A stretch of 64,000 nt of DNA. Origin: Alcaligenes parafaecalis (GTDB taxonomy: Bacteria > Pseudomonadota > Gammaproteobacteria > Burkholderiales > Burkholderiaceae_B). The notes under the pieces are model-generated. The model was not told where the DNA came from, did not search any database, and worked only from the letters and a program-made list of their open reading frames with translations. Made by a program: the position numbers and the translations under genes. Position 1 is the stretch's first letter; every line of letters begins with the position of its first letter. The DNA is taken from contig NZ_JAPKNA010000001.1 in NCBI RefSeq assembly GCF_026344135.1, forward strand, positions 62,001 through 126,000. Direction: 5' to 3'. Positions 1 to 8,028 of this stretch are shown here, one piece after another.

Positions 1-1243
1 GTTCGGGCAGCAAGGCCTGTCCTTCGGGGTCTATATGTAAAAGTGCGGCCATGGTCATCAAGCGCTCGCTCTCTGTATTGATATGGGGTGTGGGGCTTTC
101 TCGCCACAGCACAGACAGCATTTTTTTATACGGGCTATCTGCCTCTAGCGCTGCTTCGTAATAGCGGTTGCGATAGCCTATCGATGCCACTTCACGCAGA
201 ATGCTGAAACCATAGTCGCGCAGCACGGGATCTTGCTGAATGAGGGTGTGCAAATAGGCATTGATACCGGGCGTTCCCGCCATGTAGTAGGGGGAAAGGC
301 CACGCATGAATCCCATATTCAGCACGGAGAGCGATGTTTTCACATAGCACTTGTGAGGTGCCGACGCATTGAAGTAGGTGCGCACGGATTGTTGTGCAAC
401 GTACTGATCGCGACTTTCACCCAAGGGTACGATTTTGCGATTGGCAATATCTGCCGCGAACATGATGCTGAGCTTGCTATACCACTGCCAGGGGTGTGTC
501 GGCATGAACAGGTAGTCCGAAGGTGAGAGGCCTTGCTGGCGCAGATCTGCCTGCCACGCGGAGACCTGCGCTTGTCCGACTTCCTCTTGCAGCAAAAGGT
601 CATGGTCAAGGCCTGGAATGGCGGCGAAATGGGCGTTGTCAGTGTGTACCGCCAGCCAGACCAAGGCAAAACGGGAACCCGTTTCAGGTGCGTAGGCGTG
701 GTAGTCGTAGGCGTCAAAGCCGAGACGGCCATTATTCGCGACAAAACCGGGGTGACCTTCGGTCATGCTCGACTCGAAGTCCTGGTAATCCGTATCTACA
801 AGTTCGGCACTGCGCAGATAGTGGCGTGTGTGTTTGTAGGCGGCACCAAATAAAGTGCTGCTGATTTCGTCCAGATAGATAGGTAGCTTGTCGGCCGGAA
901 TACCCAGGGTCTGTTTGAAGTCGGTGATAAAGACTAGGGCGTCCAGCCGTTCCTCTGCCTGGCCATTCAGAAAGCGCTGAATGCTGTCAGGGTCAATGCG
1001 CCAATGACGCAGGGCCATGCGCCGGGCCCGGAAGCGATAGTGGCAGTTGGGGTGATCAGCGCTTAATTCGTAATAATGCCAGCCGGAGTCCTGCCCCTCT
1101 TGCAGGCGTAGGGGTTCAAACACTTGCTCGTGGGCGTACTCGGCAATGGCCTTTCGTACCAGGAGACGGTTTACTTTGCTCCAGACCTCAGGCGAAAGGT
1201 GGGTGGTGATAGCAGCGGGGGCATTGGGGGATGCAGCGGTCAT
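1..1243 (-). CDS. alcC: Siderophore synthetase AlcC, IucA/IucC family (3' end outside window)
   Basis: NRPS-independent siderophore synthetase; in the alcaligin pathway this family joins and cyclises N-hydroxy-succinyl-diamine units using ATP. Reading back from ATG at 1243 the frame stays open to base 1, giving 414 residues; relatives are about 600, so the C-terminal third is missing. The family motif EGHPGFVANNGRLGF lies near residues 162-176 and PTHPWQW near 247-253. A strong Shine-Dalgarno (AAAGGAAGG) precedes the start by about 7 bases. It is the last visible gene of a minus-strand operon, 31 bases after alcB. The family call is firm. The substrate (alcaligin rather than another hydroxamate) is inferred from the neighbouring genes. 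Confidence 0.92.
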   Translation of the reverse strand, partial: MTAASPNAPAAITTHLSPEVWSKVNRLLVRKAIAEYAHEQVFEPLRLQEGQDSGWHYYELSADHPNCHYRFRARRMALRHWRIDPDSIQRFLNGQAEERLDALVFITDFKQTLGIPADKLPIYLDEISSTLFGAAYKHTRHYLRSAELVDTDYQDFESSMTEGHPGFVANNGRLGFDAYDYHAYAPETGSRFALVWLAVHTDNAHFAAIPGLDHDLLLQEEVGQAQVSAWQADLRQQGLSPSDYLFMPTHPWQWYSKLSIMFAADIANRKIVPLGESRDQYVAQQSVRTYFNASAPHKCYVKTSLSVLNMGFMRGLSPYYMAGTPGINAYLHTLIQQDPVLRDYGFSILREVASIGYRNRYYEAALEADSPYKKMLSVLWRESPTPHINTESERLMTMAALLHIDPEGQALLPE

Positions 1244-1274
1244 AGTGAGAACCTTCCTTTCGCGTTGAGAGCGT

Positions 1275-1898
1275 TCAGATGATGCCTCGCCCCGCCGCAA
1301 GGGTCAGGGCTACGGGCAGGAGTGTGTCGCTGGTGTTGAGTGTGTCGGCAAAATTTTCGGGTGAGCAGAAGGCCAGGCGGGCGGTTTTGGTGGGCAGCAG
1401 AATGGTGCCCGCATCGACAAAGCCGACCAGGCTGTTGAGCCGGTGTACTTTGGCATTACGAATATCGGGTTCGACGACAACGCGCTGGGCGCCGAGTTCA
1501 TCGAATAGAAAAGCCATGACACTACGCAGAATGTCGCGGGTGAAGTAGGGGACAGGAGTGTGGCAAGGCCCCACGAAAAAGTGCATGCCTATGTCTCCAG
1601 CCTGAACCGCATAGTGCAAGGACAGTGGGTCCTGTCGCGGGTCGTAGCACTCCATGACAAAGGCTGGACTATCCTGAAAAAAACCCATATAGGCCGTCAG
1701 GCCGTGTTGGCGCTGCTCGATATAAAAGGCGCACGTTTGCGCCTGACTGAGGCCCTGCATGTTCCAGTAAGAGGCGTAGTCCAATTGATACCAGGGTTGC
1801 AGGATGGCGATATCCTCATCCAGCTCCAGGGGGCTTAAGCTAAACGCCGGATTGAGTACGGGACGGTGTTGGGCGGGGACGAAGTATTCACGCAACAT
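1275..1898 (-). CDS. alcB: GNAT-family siderophore acyltransferase AlcB
   Basis: Cytoplasmic acyltransferase of the IucB/AlcB/RhbD type, expected to transfer a succinyl (or acetyl) group from CoA to the hydroxylated diamine made by AlcA. The 207-residue protein carries the family blocks GDIGMHFFVGP (about 101-111) and VVVEPDIRNAKVHRLNSLVGF (about 140-160), which form the GNAT acyl-CoA fold with its conserved histidine. Its ATG lies inside the end of the upstream MFS gene (11-base overlap), so translation is probably coupled. The order hydroxylase, exporter, acyltransferase, synthetase makes a complete hydroxamate pathway. Confidence 0.9.
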   Translation of the reverse strand: MLREYFVPAQHRPVLNPAFSLSPLELDEDIAILQPWYQLDYASYWNMQGLSQAQTCAFYIEQRQHGLTAYMGFFQDSPAFVMECYDPRQDPLSLHYAVQAGDIGMHFFVGPCHTPVPYFTRDILRSVMAFLFDELGAQRVVVEPDIRNAKVHRLNSLVGFVDAGTILLPTKTARLAFCSPENFADTLNTSDTLLPVALTLAAGRGII

Positions 1899-3087
1899 GG
1901 CAGGACGCTCCGTGGGGGGTGTGCCGTCGGTCTACGCCGAAGGTCCACTTGTCAATAAGGGCTGTCAGCAACATACCGAAGGCGGCAATCAGGAACGTCA
2001 TTGGGATACCGATCCAGGCTACGATGTAGCCGGCTGCAAAGGACGACAGCAGCACACCCAGGTTCTGGAAAAAATTAGTGATGGCAAAGTCGCGGGCATA
2101 GGCCTCGGGTGTGCTGACTTTGAACAAAGTCACTTCCAGCTTCACGATCACTTGGTACATCGCCCATCCATAGAGAGTGCGGCCAAGAATGATCGCCCAT
2201 GCTGAAGGCACGGCTTGAAGCGCCAAACCAACGGCTCCGATGCAAAGATTGAACAGCGTATGGTCAAGGTAGCGGGAGGGATGGCTGACCATGTGTTTAA
2301 CAACGAGTGCCACCAGTGCAACAACTCCGGGGATGGCAAATATCAGGCCCGTCAGTGCCTGTTGATGGATACCGGTCACGGCTTCCCAATGCACGGTAAA
2401 AAAGGGTCTGACCAAGTAGGCGGCGAAATCAAAGAGCAGCATCAACAGGCTTAGCTTGAGTAGTGCACCCAGCACGTGCGGGCTGCGTTTGGCAGGCAAC
2501 ACGGGCTGGCTTTGAGAGTCGTGGCGCAGCACTTTGACAACTTTGCCGCTGCGTATCAGATAAAAGCACAGTGCCATCTGTGCAAAGTCACCGGCGGCCA
2601 TCATCCAGATGCTGACGCTTGGCCCATACTGTTGCAGTACCCACCCCCCGACAGCCGCACCGAAAATGGCACCAATCTGAATGACGACTGACAGCATGCC
2701 GATGACTTTGGCGTGGTCTTTGTGCAGTTCCAGACGCATCAGGTAAGGGAACATCAACAAGTAGCTGGCTTTGCTCATGAACATCAACAGGCTCAGCAAC
2801 CAGTAGGTTTGGACGGTGGGTGCCCAGGCGGAGGCCACGCACAAAAGTGCCGCAGCGCACTGGGTGTATAGCAAGAGATGCATGGTCTCTATACGCCGGG
2901 CCACGCGAGCCCAGACAGGCAACATGCACATGACAGCGATAGAGATTGCTGCGATATAGGCACCCACGTGGATGGCACTTGTCAGTCCATAACGTATCTG
3001 GAAGAACTGAGGGTAAAAGGCGATCAGGATGGAGTCGCTGATGACGCCAAAAGCCGACATGATCAGGATGGTTGTGCGCAAGCTCAT
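1888..3087 (-). CDS. MFS transporter, probable siderophore exporter
   Basis: A 399-residue major facilitator with about 12 hydrophobic segments, starting MSLRTTILIMSAFGVISDS. I chose ATG 3087 over a longer frame because its ATG overlaps the TGA of alcA (ATGA) and the upstream extension is polar and proline-rich. It sits between the hydroxylase and acyltransferase genes, which suggests it exports the finished siderophore, as AlcS does in Bordetella. There alcS lies at the far end of the operon, so the position here differs. Import or another substrate cannot be excluded. Confidence 0.82.
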   Translation of the reverse strand: MSLRTTILIMSAFGVISDSILIAFYPQFFQIRYGLTSAIHVGAYIAAISIAVMCMLPVWARVARRIETMHLLLYTQCAAALLCVASAWAPTVQTYWLLSLLMFMSKASYLLMFPYLMRLELHKDHAKVIGMLSVVIQIGAIFGAAVGGWVLQQYGPSVSIWMMAAGDFAQMALCFYLIRSGKVVKVLRHDSQSQPVLPAKRSPHVLGALLKLSLLMLLFDFAAYLVRPFFTVHWEAVTGIHQQALTGLIFAIPGVVALVALVVKHMVSHPSRYLDHTLFNLCIGAVGLALQAVPSAWAIILGRTLYGWAMYQVIVKLEVTLFKVSTPEAYARDFAITNFFQNLGVLLSSFAAGYIVAWIGIPMTFLIAAFGMLLTALIDKWTFGVDRRHTPHGASCHVA

Positions 3088-4424
3088 ATTTTTACGGGCC
3101 TTTGCGTAAGGGGCACAAAGCCGCTGTCCGCTGGGGGGCGAAAATCCTGAAAGGTGACGCGGGGCTCGGCAGGGTAGTGGTCGTGGTTGCACAGCTCCCG
3201 CAGCAGGCGGCTATTGCGATAGCAGGCCAGCCCAAGATCAGGATTGGTCAAGCCATGACTTTGCAGTCCGACATTTTGTACAAAGATTTCACAATTATTG
3301 TGATCGACGGCCCAACTGCGGGATGGCGCGTAGCGTCCCTCTGTATCCCAGCGGATGCGGTCGCGGATACCTTGGGTGAAGCAGGGGATGTGGTAGCGAT
3401 AGCCGGTAGCCAAGACCAGGCCATCCGTGCTGTGGCGGTAGGTTTGTTGGAGCTGCGTGTGGAAGAAATCAAGTTGCCACTGTTTTGATTCAGCGACATA
3501 TTCGCAGCGCTCCAGGGCCAAATTACTGAGTAGCCGGGTTGGCGGGGCTCTGCGGTGGGATCGTTCATCAAGCAAGGCAAAAATATCAGCGACCAGGGAT
3601 TGGTTAATACCGTTGTAGATGCTGCGCTGGTCATCAAGAATGTCTGCTTTTATCTCGGGGGCGAGGTCGTAGAAGTAGTTCCCGTAATCCGGAGTGATGA
3701 GCTCCAGGGTAAGTTTGGCGTTTTCCATTTGGAAAAAGCGGGGGGCACGCGTGACCCAATTGAGTTCGTAGCGGTGATGTTCAGAGTCCCGTAGCAGATC
3801 CTGGTAGATTTCGGCGCCGCTTTGGCCACTACCGATAACGGTGATGCGACGGCAGTTTTGCAGGGTTTCTTTGTGATCAAGATAGGTGGAAGCGTGGATT
3901 GGTGATATCGAGTTCTGGGACTCGAAGCAGGAGGGTAGGGAAGGGGCACCGCCGATACCGATTACCAGTTTGCGTGCCCGCTCCAGAAAAGGTTCCTGGG
4001 TGGGGCCTCGTATACCGCTTACGTGATATAGGCCTTCACGTTTGTCGTAGTGAATCTCCTGTACTTCGTGGGAGAAACGCAGGTTTGGCAGTTGTTCTGC
4101 TGCCCATTTGCAGTAGCGATTGAATTCCTGACGCGTCAGATACCAGTTTTCCCGGATGTAGTAGGTATAAAGACGTCCCTGTTGCTTGCAGTAATTCAGG
4201 TAGCTGAAATGGCTGGTGGGGTCCGCCATGGAAACCAGATCAGCGAGAAAGGGATTTTGCAGTGTTGTCCCATCCAGCAACATGCCCTGATGCCAGCCGA
4301 ATGCGTGTTTGCGTTCCAGAAAGAGGCCGTTGCAGTCCTTTAATGGCGCAGCCAGGCAAGCTAGTCCGAGGTTGCAAGGCCCGAGTCCAATGGCAATAAA
4401 GTCAAATGAGTCTACGCGTGTCAC
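3084..4424 (-). CDS. alcA: Diamine/ornithine/lysine N-monooxygenase AlcA
   Basis: FAD- and NADPH-dependent N-hydroxylase that starts hydroxamate siderophore synthesis by oxidising a diamine (putrescine in alcaligin). Motifs: FAD-binding GLGPCNLGLA at about residue 13, NADPH-binding ITVIGSGQSGAE near 191-202, and the C-terminal LATGY block near 337. The frame can begin at GTG 4430, but the Shine-Dalgarno AAGAGGAG then touches the start; GTG 4424 (MTRVDSFDFIAIG) has about 5 bases of spacing and is preferred, giving 446 residues. It is the first gene of the operon, behind a Fur-box-like site, so iron-repressed expression is likely. Confidence 0.92.
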   Translation of the reverse strand: MTRVDSFDFIAIGLGPCNLGLACLAAPLKDCNGLFLERKHAFGWHQGMLLDGTTLQNPFLADLVSMADPTSHFSYLNYCKQQGRLYTYYIRENWYLTRQEFNRYCKWAAEQLPNLRFSHEVQEIHYDKREGLYHVSGIRGPTQEPFLERARKLVIGIGGAPSLPSCFESQNSISPIHASTYLDHKETLQNCRRITVIGSGQSGAEIYQDLLRDSEHHRYELNWVTRAPRFFQMENAKLTLELITPDYGNYFYDLAPEIKADILDDQRSIYNGINQSLVADIFALLDERSHRRAPPTRLLSNLALERCEYVAESKQWQLDFFHTQLQQTYRHSTDGLVLATGYRYHIPCFTQGIRDRIRWDTEGRYAPSRSWAVDHNNCEIFVQNVGLQSHGLTNPDLGLACYRNSRLLRELCNHDHYPAEPRVTFQDFRPPADSGFVPLTQRPVKI

Positions 4425-4464
4425 GGCCACTCCTCTTGGGTAGTGAGTGAGAAACTGCTTGTTT

Positions 4465-4483
4465 GTAAATGATAATACATATC
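4465..4483 (-). promoter_or_regulatory. Putative Fur box upstream of alcA
   Basis: The 19 bases GTAAATGATAATACATATC match the Fur consensus GATAATGATAATCATTATC at 14 of 19 positions, about 40 bases upstream of the alcA start in an AT-rich stretch. Siderophore operons are normally repressed by Fur-Fe(II), so position and content agree. Protein binding is inferred. Confidence 0.65.
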
Positions 4484-4545
4484 ATATGCATCTATATTAT
4501 TTTTTTATTACACGGTGTTTGAATTGAAACGCTGCCCCGGATGAA

Positions 4546-4578
4546 CAAAAAAAAGCGCCGACGGTTAGGTCGGCGCTT
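4546..4578 (-). terminator. Rho-independent terminator after flgN
   Basis: A perfect 10-bp stem (AAGCGCCGAC / GTCGGCGCTT, arms 4553-4562 and 4569-4578) has a 6-base loop. Read on the minus strand it is followed by a run of T. It ends the flgA-flgM-flgN transcript before the alcA promoter region. Confidence 0.85.
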
Positions 4579-4706
4579 GAAATCAATGTATTTGTATTCT
4601 TTAACGATCGCGGAAAGAGAGCGTGTGGAGGGGGCGGGTTTGTGGACCTCTCCTCAGGGAAAATCTATTTTATTGCTCAGAAAACAGGTGAGCCTAATGG
4701 TCGTAT

Positions 4707-5156
4707 TCAGGCCTTAACACTTAACGAAGAGTGTGCATTTTGTGTTTTCCCGGAGGCGTCATATACCATATTGCGTCCCGTGAAAGCTTCCAGTGCGTCC
4801 AGGTTTTGCTGGGTGTCTGTCAGAAAGGTATCAACCAGGATGCGGTTGTTGTCGCTGGAGTTACGGACCTTCTCGCTCAGTGCAATGAGCTGCTCCAGCT
4901 CTTCTTCCAGCTCGTCTTCTTCAACCGCGTAGCGCAGGCCTTGCAGATTGTCTTCCAGTTCGCGCTCTTGCAGGAGCTGGGCGCGGACTTGTTCCAATTG
5001 CTCGATACGCTCTACCAACTGATATTTGCGCAAAGTGATCTGAGCCAGTTCGGGCGGCTCAAAGGCGCGTAACAGCAGCGTGTTTTCTTCTAGCAGAAGC
5101 TGCTCAAAGTCGAGCAGGGTCTGGGTTTGATCGGCAAGACAGGTTTGCAAAGACAT
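4707..5156 (-). CDS. flgN: Flagellar export chaperone FlgN
   Basis: Cytoplasmic chaperone for the hook-filament junction proteins FlgK and FlgL. It is 149 residues, almost wholly helical and rich in Leu, Glu and Gln, with a long coiled coil (about 25-115) typical of the family. It starts 15 bases after flgM, the usual flgA-flgM-flgN order, and is followed by a strong terminator. Family sequence identity is low, so the call rests on composition, length and position together. Confidence 0.88.
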   Translation of the reverse strand: MSLQTCLADQTQTLLDFEQLLLEENTLLLRAFEPPELAQITLRKYQLVERIEQLEQVRAQLLQERELEDNLQGLRYAVEEDELEEELEQLIALSEKVRNSSDNNRILVDTFLTDTQQNLDALEAFTGRNMVYDASGKTQNAHSSLSVKA

Positions 5157-5171
5157 GGCCGTTTCAGGTGA

Positions 5172-5462
5172 TTACTTGAGAAGATCGCGCACGGAGGCAA
5201 TCAGGGAGTCGGCAATCCGACTGGTATCAATTTTGAGCTCGCCTGCTGCAATGGCCTCGCGCAAGGCCTCGACTTTTTTCATGTCGACATCGGCGCTGCT
5301 GTCTTGCAGCGAATTGAGCTGGCGTGCTGCAGCGCTGAAGTCCACTTCGCTGGTGCTGCTGCTGTTGTTGTACGCCTGGCGCGTACGAGAGGCTGTCGTG
5401 CTGCGCTCGGTGGCAGACGTTTCAGCAAGGGGCGTTTTGAGGGGGGAGGGGCTGATCTTCAC
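5172..5462 (-). CDS. flgM: Anti-sigma-28 factor FlgM
   Basis: Binds and holds FliA (sigma-28) inactive until the hook is complete, then leaves the cell through the flagellar export gate. At 96 residues it has a disordered Ser/Thr-rich N-terminal half and the conserved C-terminal helices (VDMKKVEALREAIAAGELKI, then a segment around DSLIASVRDLLK) that bind sigma. It starts at GTG 5462 behind GGAGA. Its own sigma-28 promoter lies in the gap after flgA, giving the usual autoregulated second transcript. Confidence 0.93.
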   Translation of the reverse strand: MKISPSPLKTPLAETSATERSTTASRTRQAYNNSSSTSEVDFSAAARQLNSLQDSSADVDMKKVEALREAIAAGELKIDTSRIADSLIASVRDLLK

Positions 5463-5499
5463 GTGTTTCTCCGTGCGGCCTGTTCTTTGCGTTGATCTT

Positions 5500-5526
5500 G
5501 TAACGGCGCTCTGGACGCAAACTTTA
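5500..5526 (-). promoter_or_regulatory. Sigma-28 (FliA) promoter of flgM-flgN
   Basis: On the minus strand: TAAAGTTT, 11 bases, GCCGTTAC. The enteric consensus is TAAAGTTT-N11-GCCGATAA; the -35 matches 8/8 and the -10 matches 6/8 with exact spacing. It lies about 40 bases before the flgM start. Confidence 0.85.
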
Positions 5527-5546
5527 GCATGCTCATCGGATTTAGT

Positions 5547-6251
5547 TTAGAGAATGACCTGAACCGTAGACGCATCCAGGACGGTGGCCGAAATCACTTG
5601 CCCTGAACTGGCCTTGATCTGAATCTGGGTGCCCGGGGCGCCGCTTTGCAGGGCCTGGCCCTCGCCAGTGGCAACAAAACCCATGCCACGCGCAATGGTG
5701 CGTACAGTTTGCCCGCGTGTGACTGACTGCGGATCGCGCAGGGCCGAGGCGCGTACGGCGTTGCCCAAGGGGATGCGCTGGCTGGCGACATACCCAATGA
5801 TCTGGTTGGGATCAATGACCACGCCATTGGCCAAGCCCAGCAAATCTCCCTCGCGCTCAATCAGATCGTCCTGATTAATGGTCTCGCCCGGATTGATACG
5901 CCGGTTGGTGACGTAGTACTGCCCCTGAATTGAAAGCGTCGCACTAATAGAGGTGCTCCAGCTTTGCGGGCTCAGGCAGCGCACGCCAATACTCATGCGT
6001 GAGCGCAGGCGCTGGCCGCTGGGCAGAAAAATCTGGTTCTGGGTGCAGGCGGGCATGGCGCTCAGGCGCGAGCTATCCAGGGTGATCGTGGCGATGCCGG
6101 GATACATCTGCGCCTGCTTGAGCAAATAGTCCTGTGCCTGATCCTGCATGGCTTGCACGCTTAAGGGCTGGACCGTCTCTTGAGCGCGCACCGGCGCTGT
6201 TGCACCCAGGGTGAACAGGCATACGCAGATCAGGAGTCTATATAAGGTCAT
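5547..6251 (-). CDS. flgA: Flagellar P-ring assembly chaperone FlgA
   Basis: Periplasmic chaperone that helps FlgI form the P-ring. The 234-residue protein begins with a Sec signal peptide (hydrophobic LLICVCLFTLGATAPVRA, cleavage near residue 23), followed by the SAF-like region (about 115-175) and a C-terminal beta domain (TRGQTVRTIARGMGFVATGE). Two cysteines at about 53 and 77 could form the disulphide seen in the family. It is divergent from flgB, the standard arrangement, with 174 bases between the starts. Confidence 0.93.
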   Translation of the reverse strand: MTLYRLLICVCLFTLGATAPVRAQETVQPLSVQAMQDQAQDYLLKQAQMYPGIATITLDSSRLSAMPACTQNQIFLPSGQRLRSRMSIGVRCLSPQSWSTSISATLSIQGQYYVTNRRINPGETINQDDLIEREGDLLGLANGVVIDPNQIIGYVASQRIPLGNAVRASALRDPQSVTRGQTVRTIARGMGFVATGEGQALQSGAPGTQIQIKASSGQVISATVLDASTVQVIL

Positions 6252-6425
6252 GGCTGAATTTTACGGACTCAGCCGCCAGGTCAAGAGCTGAACTGGCCGA
6301 TAAATAGCGTTTTGTTCCCGGGTTTGTGATGGGGTGCCTCTGGCTACCATTCTGTTATGGCGGTGAAAAGGCGTGCGCGCGTTCACTGGATCTCAAACTT
6401 GAACACAGAATATTGGCTTGACTCC

Positions 6426-6842
6426 ATGATTGATCGCATCGGTGAGCACCTGAAGTTTTACCAGACGGCCCTGGCTGTGCGCCAGGAGCGCCAGGAGGTG
6501 TTGGCCTCCAATATTGCCAATGCCGACACGCCTAATTACAAGGCTCGGGATATGGATTTTACGGCCACATTAAAGGCCGCTTTAGGGGGGCAGGGCCAGA
6601 TGGCATTGCCCAATACCAGCTTGTCCCTGACCTCGGCTCGCCATATTCCTGCCCAGGCAGCCCGTCTGCCCAGTACTGACGAGTTGCTGTATCGCGTCCC
6701 TGTGCAACCTTCCCTTGATGGCAATACGGTCGAAATGGATGTGGAGCGCATGCAATTTGCCGATAACACCTTGCACTATCAAAGCACGATCAACCTGGCT
6801 TCCCAGCGTTTGAAAGGCTTGATGGCTGCCCTGCAACAGTAA
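6426..6842 (+). CDS. flgB: Flagellar proximal rod protein FlgB
   Basis: Axial rod subunit exported by the flagellar type III system. The frame is open from 6357, but ATG 6426 (MIDRIGEHLKFYQTALAVRQ) matches the usual N-terminus of FlgB and gives 138 residues, the family length. The rod-protein motif NIANADTPNYKARDMDF follows at about 29-45. No convincing Shine-Dalgarno is visible. First gene of flgBCDEFGHIJ. Confidence 0.95.
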   Translation: MIDRIGEHLKFYQTALAVRQERQEVLASNIANADTPNYKARDMDFTATLKAALGGQGQMALPNTSLSLTSARHIPAQAARLPSTDELLYRVPVQPSLDGNTVEMDVERMQFADNTLHYQSTINLASQRLKGLMAALQQ

Positions 6843-6854
6843 TAGCGAGTCCTC

Positions 6855-7259
6855 ATGTCCAGTTTCAGTATTTTTCAGATTGCCGGTTCTGCCATGACGG
6901 CGCAATCTCAGCGCTTGAACGTGTCGGCCAGCAACCTGGCTAACGCCGATAGCGTGGTCGGGCCGGATGGCCAGCCTTACAAGGCTCGCCAGGTGGTGTT
7001 TCAGATGACCCCCCAGGGCAATAGCCCCATTGGTGGCGTGCAAGTGGTGGGTGTGCAGGAAAGCGATGCCCCCGGCCGCCTGCAATACGACCCCAGCAAC
7101 CCGTACGCCGACGCGCAAGGCTACGTAACTTTGCCCAACGTGGATGTAGTGGCCGAGACCGTGAATATGCTGGCCGCATCGCGTTCGTATCAGGCCAATG
7201 TGGAAGTGGTGAACACCTCCAAGAATCTGATGTTGCGCACCTTGACCATTGGTCAGTAA
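6855..7259 (+). CDS. flgC: Flagellar proximal rod protein FlgC
   Basis: 134-residue axial rod protein with the N-terminal rod motif (LNVSASNLANADSV, about 20-33) and the C-terminal heptad segment ending EVVNTSKNLMLRTLTIGQ, both needed for helical packing in the rod. It follows flgB by 12 bases in the standard operon order. Length matches enteric FlgC. Confidence 0.96.
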   Translation: MSSFSIFQIAGSAMTAQSQRLNVSASNLANADSVVGPDGQPYKARQVVFQMTPQGNSPIGGVQVVGVQESDAPGRLQYDPSNPYADAQGYVTLPNVDVVAETVNMLAASRSYQANVEVVNTSKNLMLRTLTIGQ

Positions 7260-7281
7260 GCCGGATTACGGAAGATAAAGC

Positions 7282-7974
7282 ATGAGCACAGTGAATAACG
7301 ATCGCACGGCCCTGGACCCTACCGCAGGGGCGATGGCCGGGGTGGATGCCCGCAACAAAAGCGCCATGGCAGAAACGGAAGACCGCTTTCTGACCATGTT
7401 GATTACGCAGTTGCGCAATCAGGATCCTTTGAACCCCATGGATAACGCCCAGGTCACGACCCAAATGGCGCAGATGTCCACGGTAGCCGGGATTCAGCAA
7501 TTGAATACCACCTTGATGGCTGTGGCCGGGCAGATGGATGTCAGCCAGTCCATGCAGGCCGCCAATCTGATTGGCAAAGAAGTCCTGGTGCCGGGCGAGA
7601 AAGTCGCACTGGGTACGAACCAGGAAGGTGAGAAAGTCGCGATGCCTTTTGGTATTGATCTGGTGAGCGGTACGACATCAACCAAGATCTTTATCAAGGA
7701 TAGCAGCGGCAAGGTGGTGCGCGAGTTTGATGAAGGCCCGATGAAAGCCGGAGTCTATTCCAAAGAGTGGGATGGCCTGGATAACGATGGTTCACCGCTG
7801 GCCGATGGTGCGTACACCGTCAGTGTGCTGGCCAGTAACGATGGCACTGCCGTCACAGCCAGCCCATTGACGCATGGCAAGGTCGATAGCGTGGCTTACA
7901 CCTCCAGCGGTTTGATGCTGGATCTTGGCCTGGCGGGTTCGTTCTCCCTGCTGGATATACGCAAAATCATGTAA
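7282..7974 (+). CDS. flgD: Flagellar hook cap FlgD
   Basis: Scaffold that caps the growing hook and is lost at hook completion. The 230-residue protein has the conserved N-terminal block (TMLITQLRNQDPLNPMDNAQ, about 37-56) and C-terminal Ig-like and tudor-like FlgD domains (about 85-225). Its Shine-Dalgarno GGAAG is well placed. Confidence 0.96.
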   Translation: MSTVNNDRTALDPTAGAMAGVDARNKSAMAETEDRFLTMLITQLRNQDPLNPMDNAQVTTQMAQMSTVAGIQQLNTTLMAVAGQMDVSQSMQAANLIGKEVLVPGEKVALGTNQEGEKVAMPFGIDLVSGTTSTKIFIKDSSGKVVREFDEGPMKAGVYSKEWDGLDNDGSPLADGAYTVSVLASNDGTAVTASPLTHGKVDSVAYTSSGLMLDLGLAGSFSLLDIRKIM

Positions 7975-8028
7975 GCGCCGCTTGCCCCATAAGCGGGCTG
8001 GGCCAACACGACATTAAAAGGAAAGTTC

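Noticed and set aside
6296..6303. Perfect GCCGATAA sigma-28 -10 box ahead of flgB
   Set aside because: The matching -35 position 11 bases upstream (CAGGTCAA) has almost no agreement with TAAAGTTT, and flgB is normally an early (FlhDC) gene. Kept as a coincidence unless mapped.
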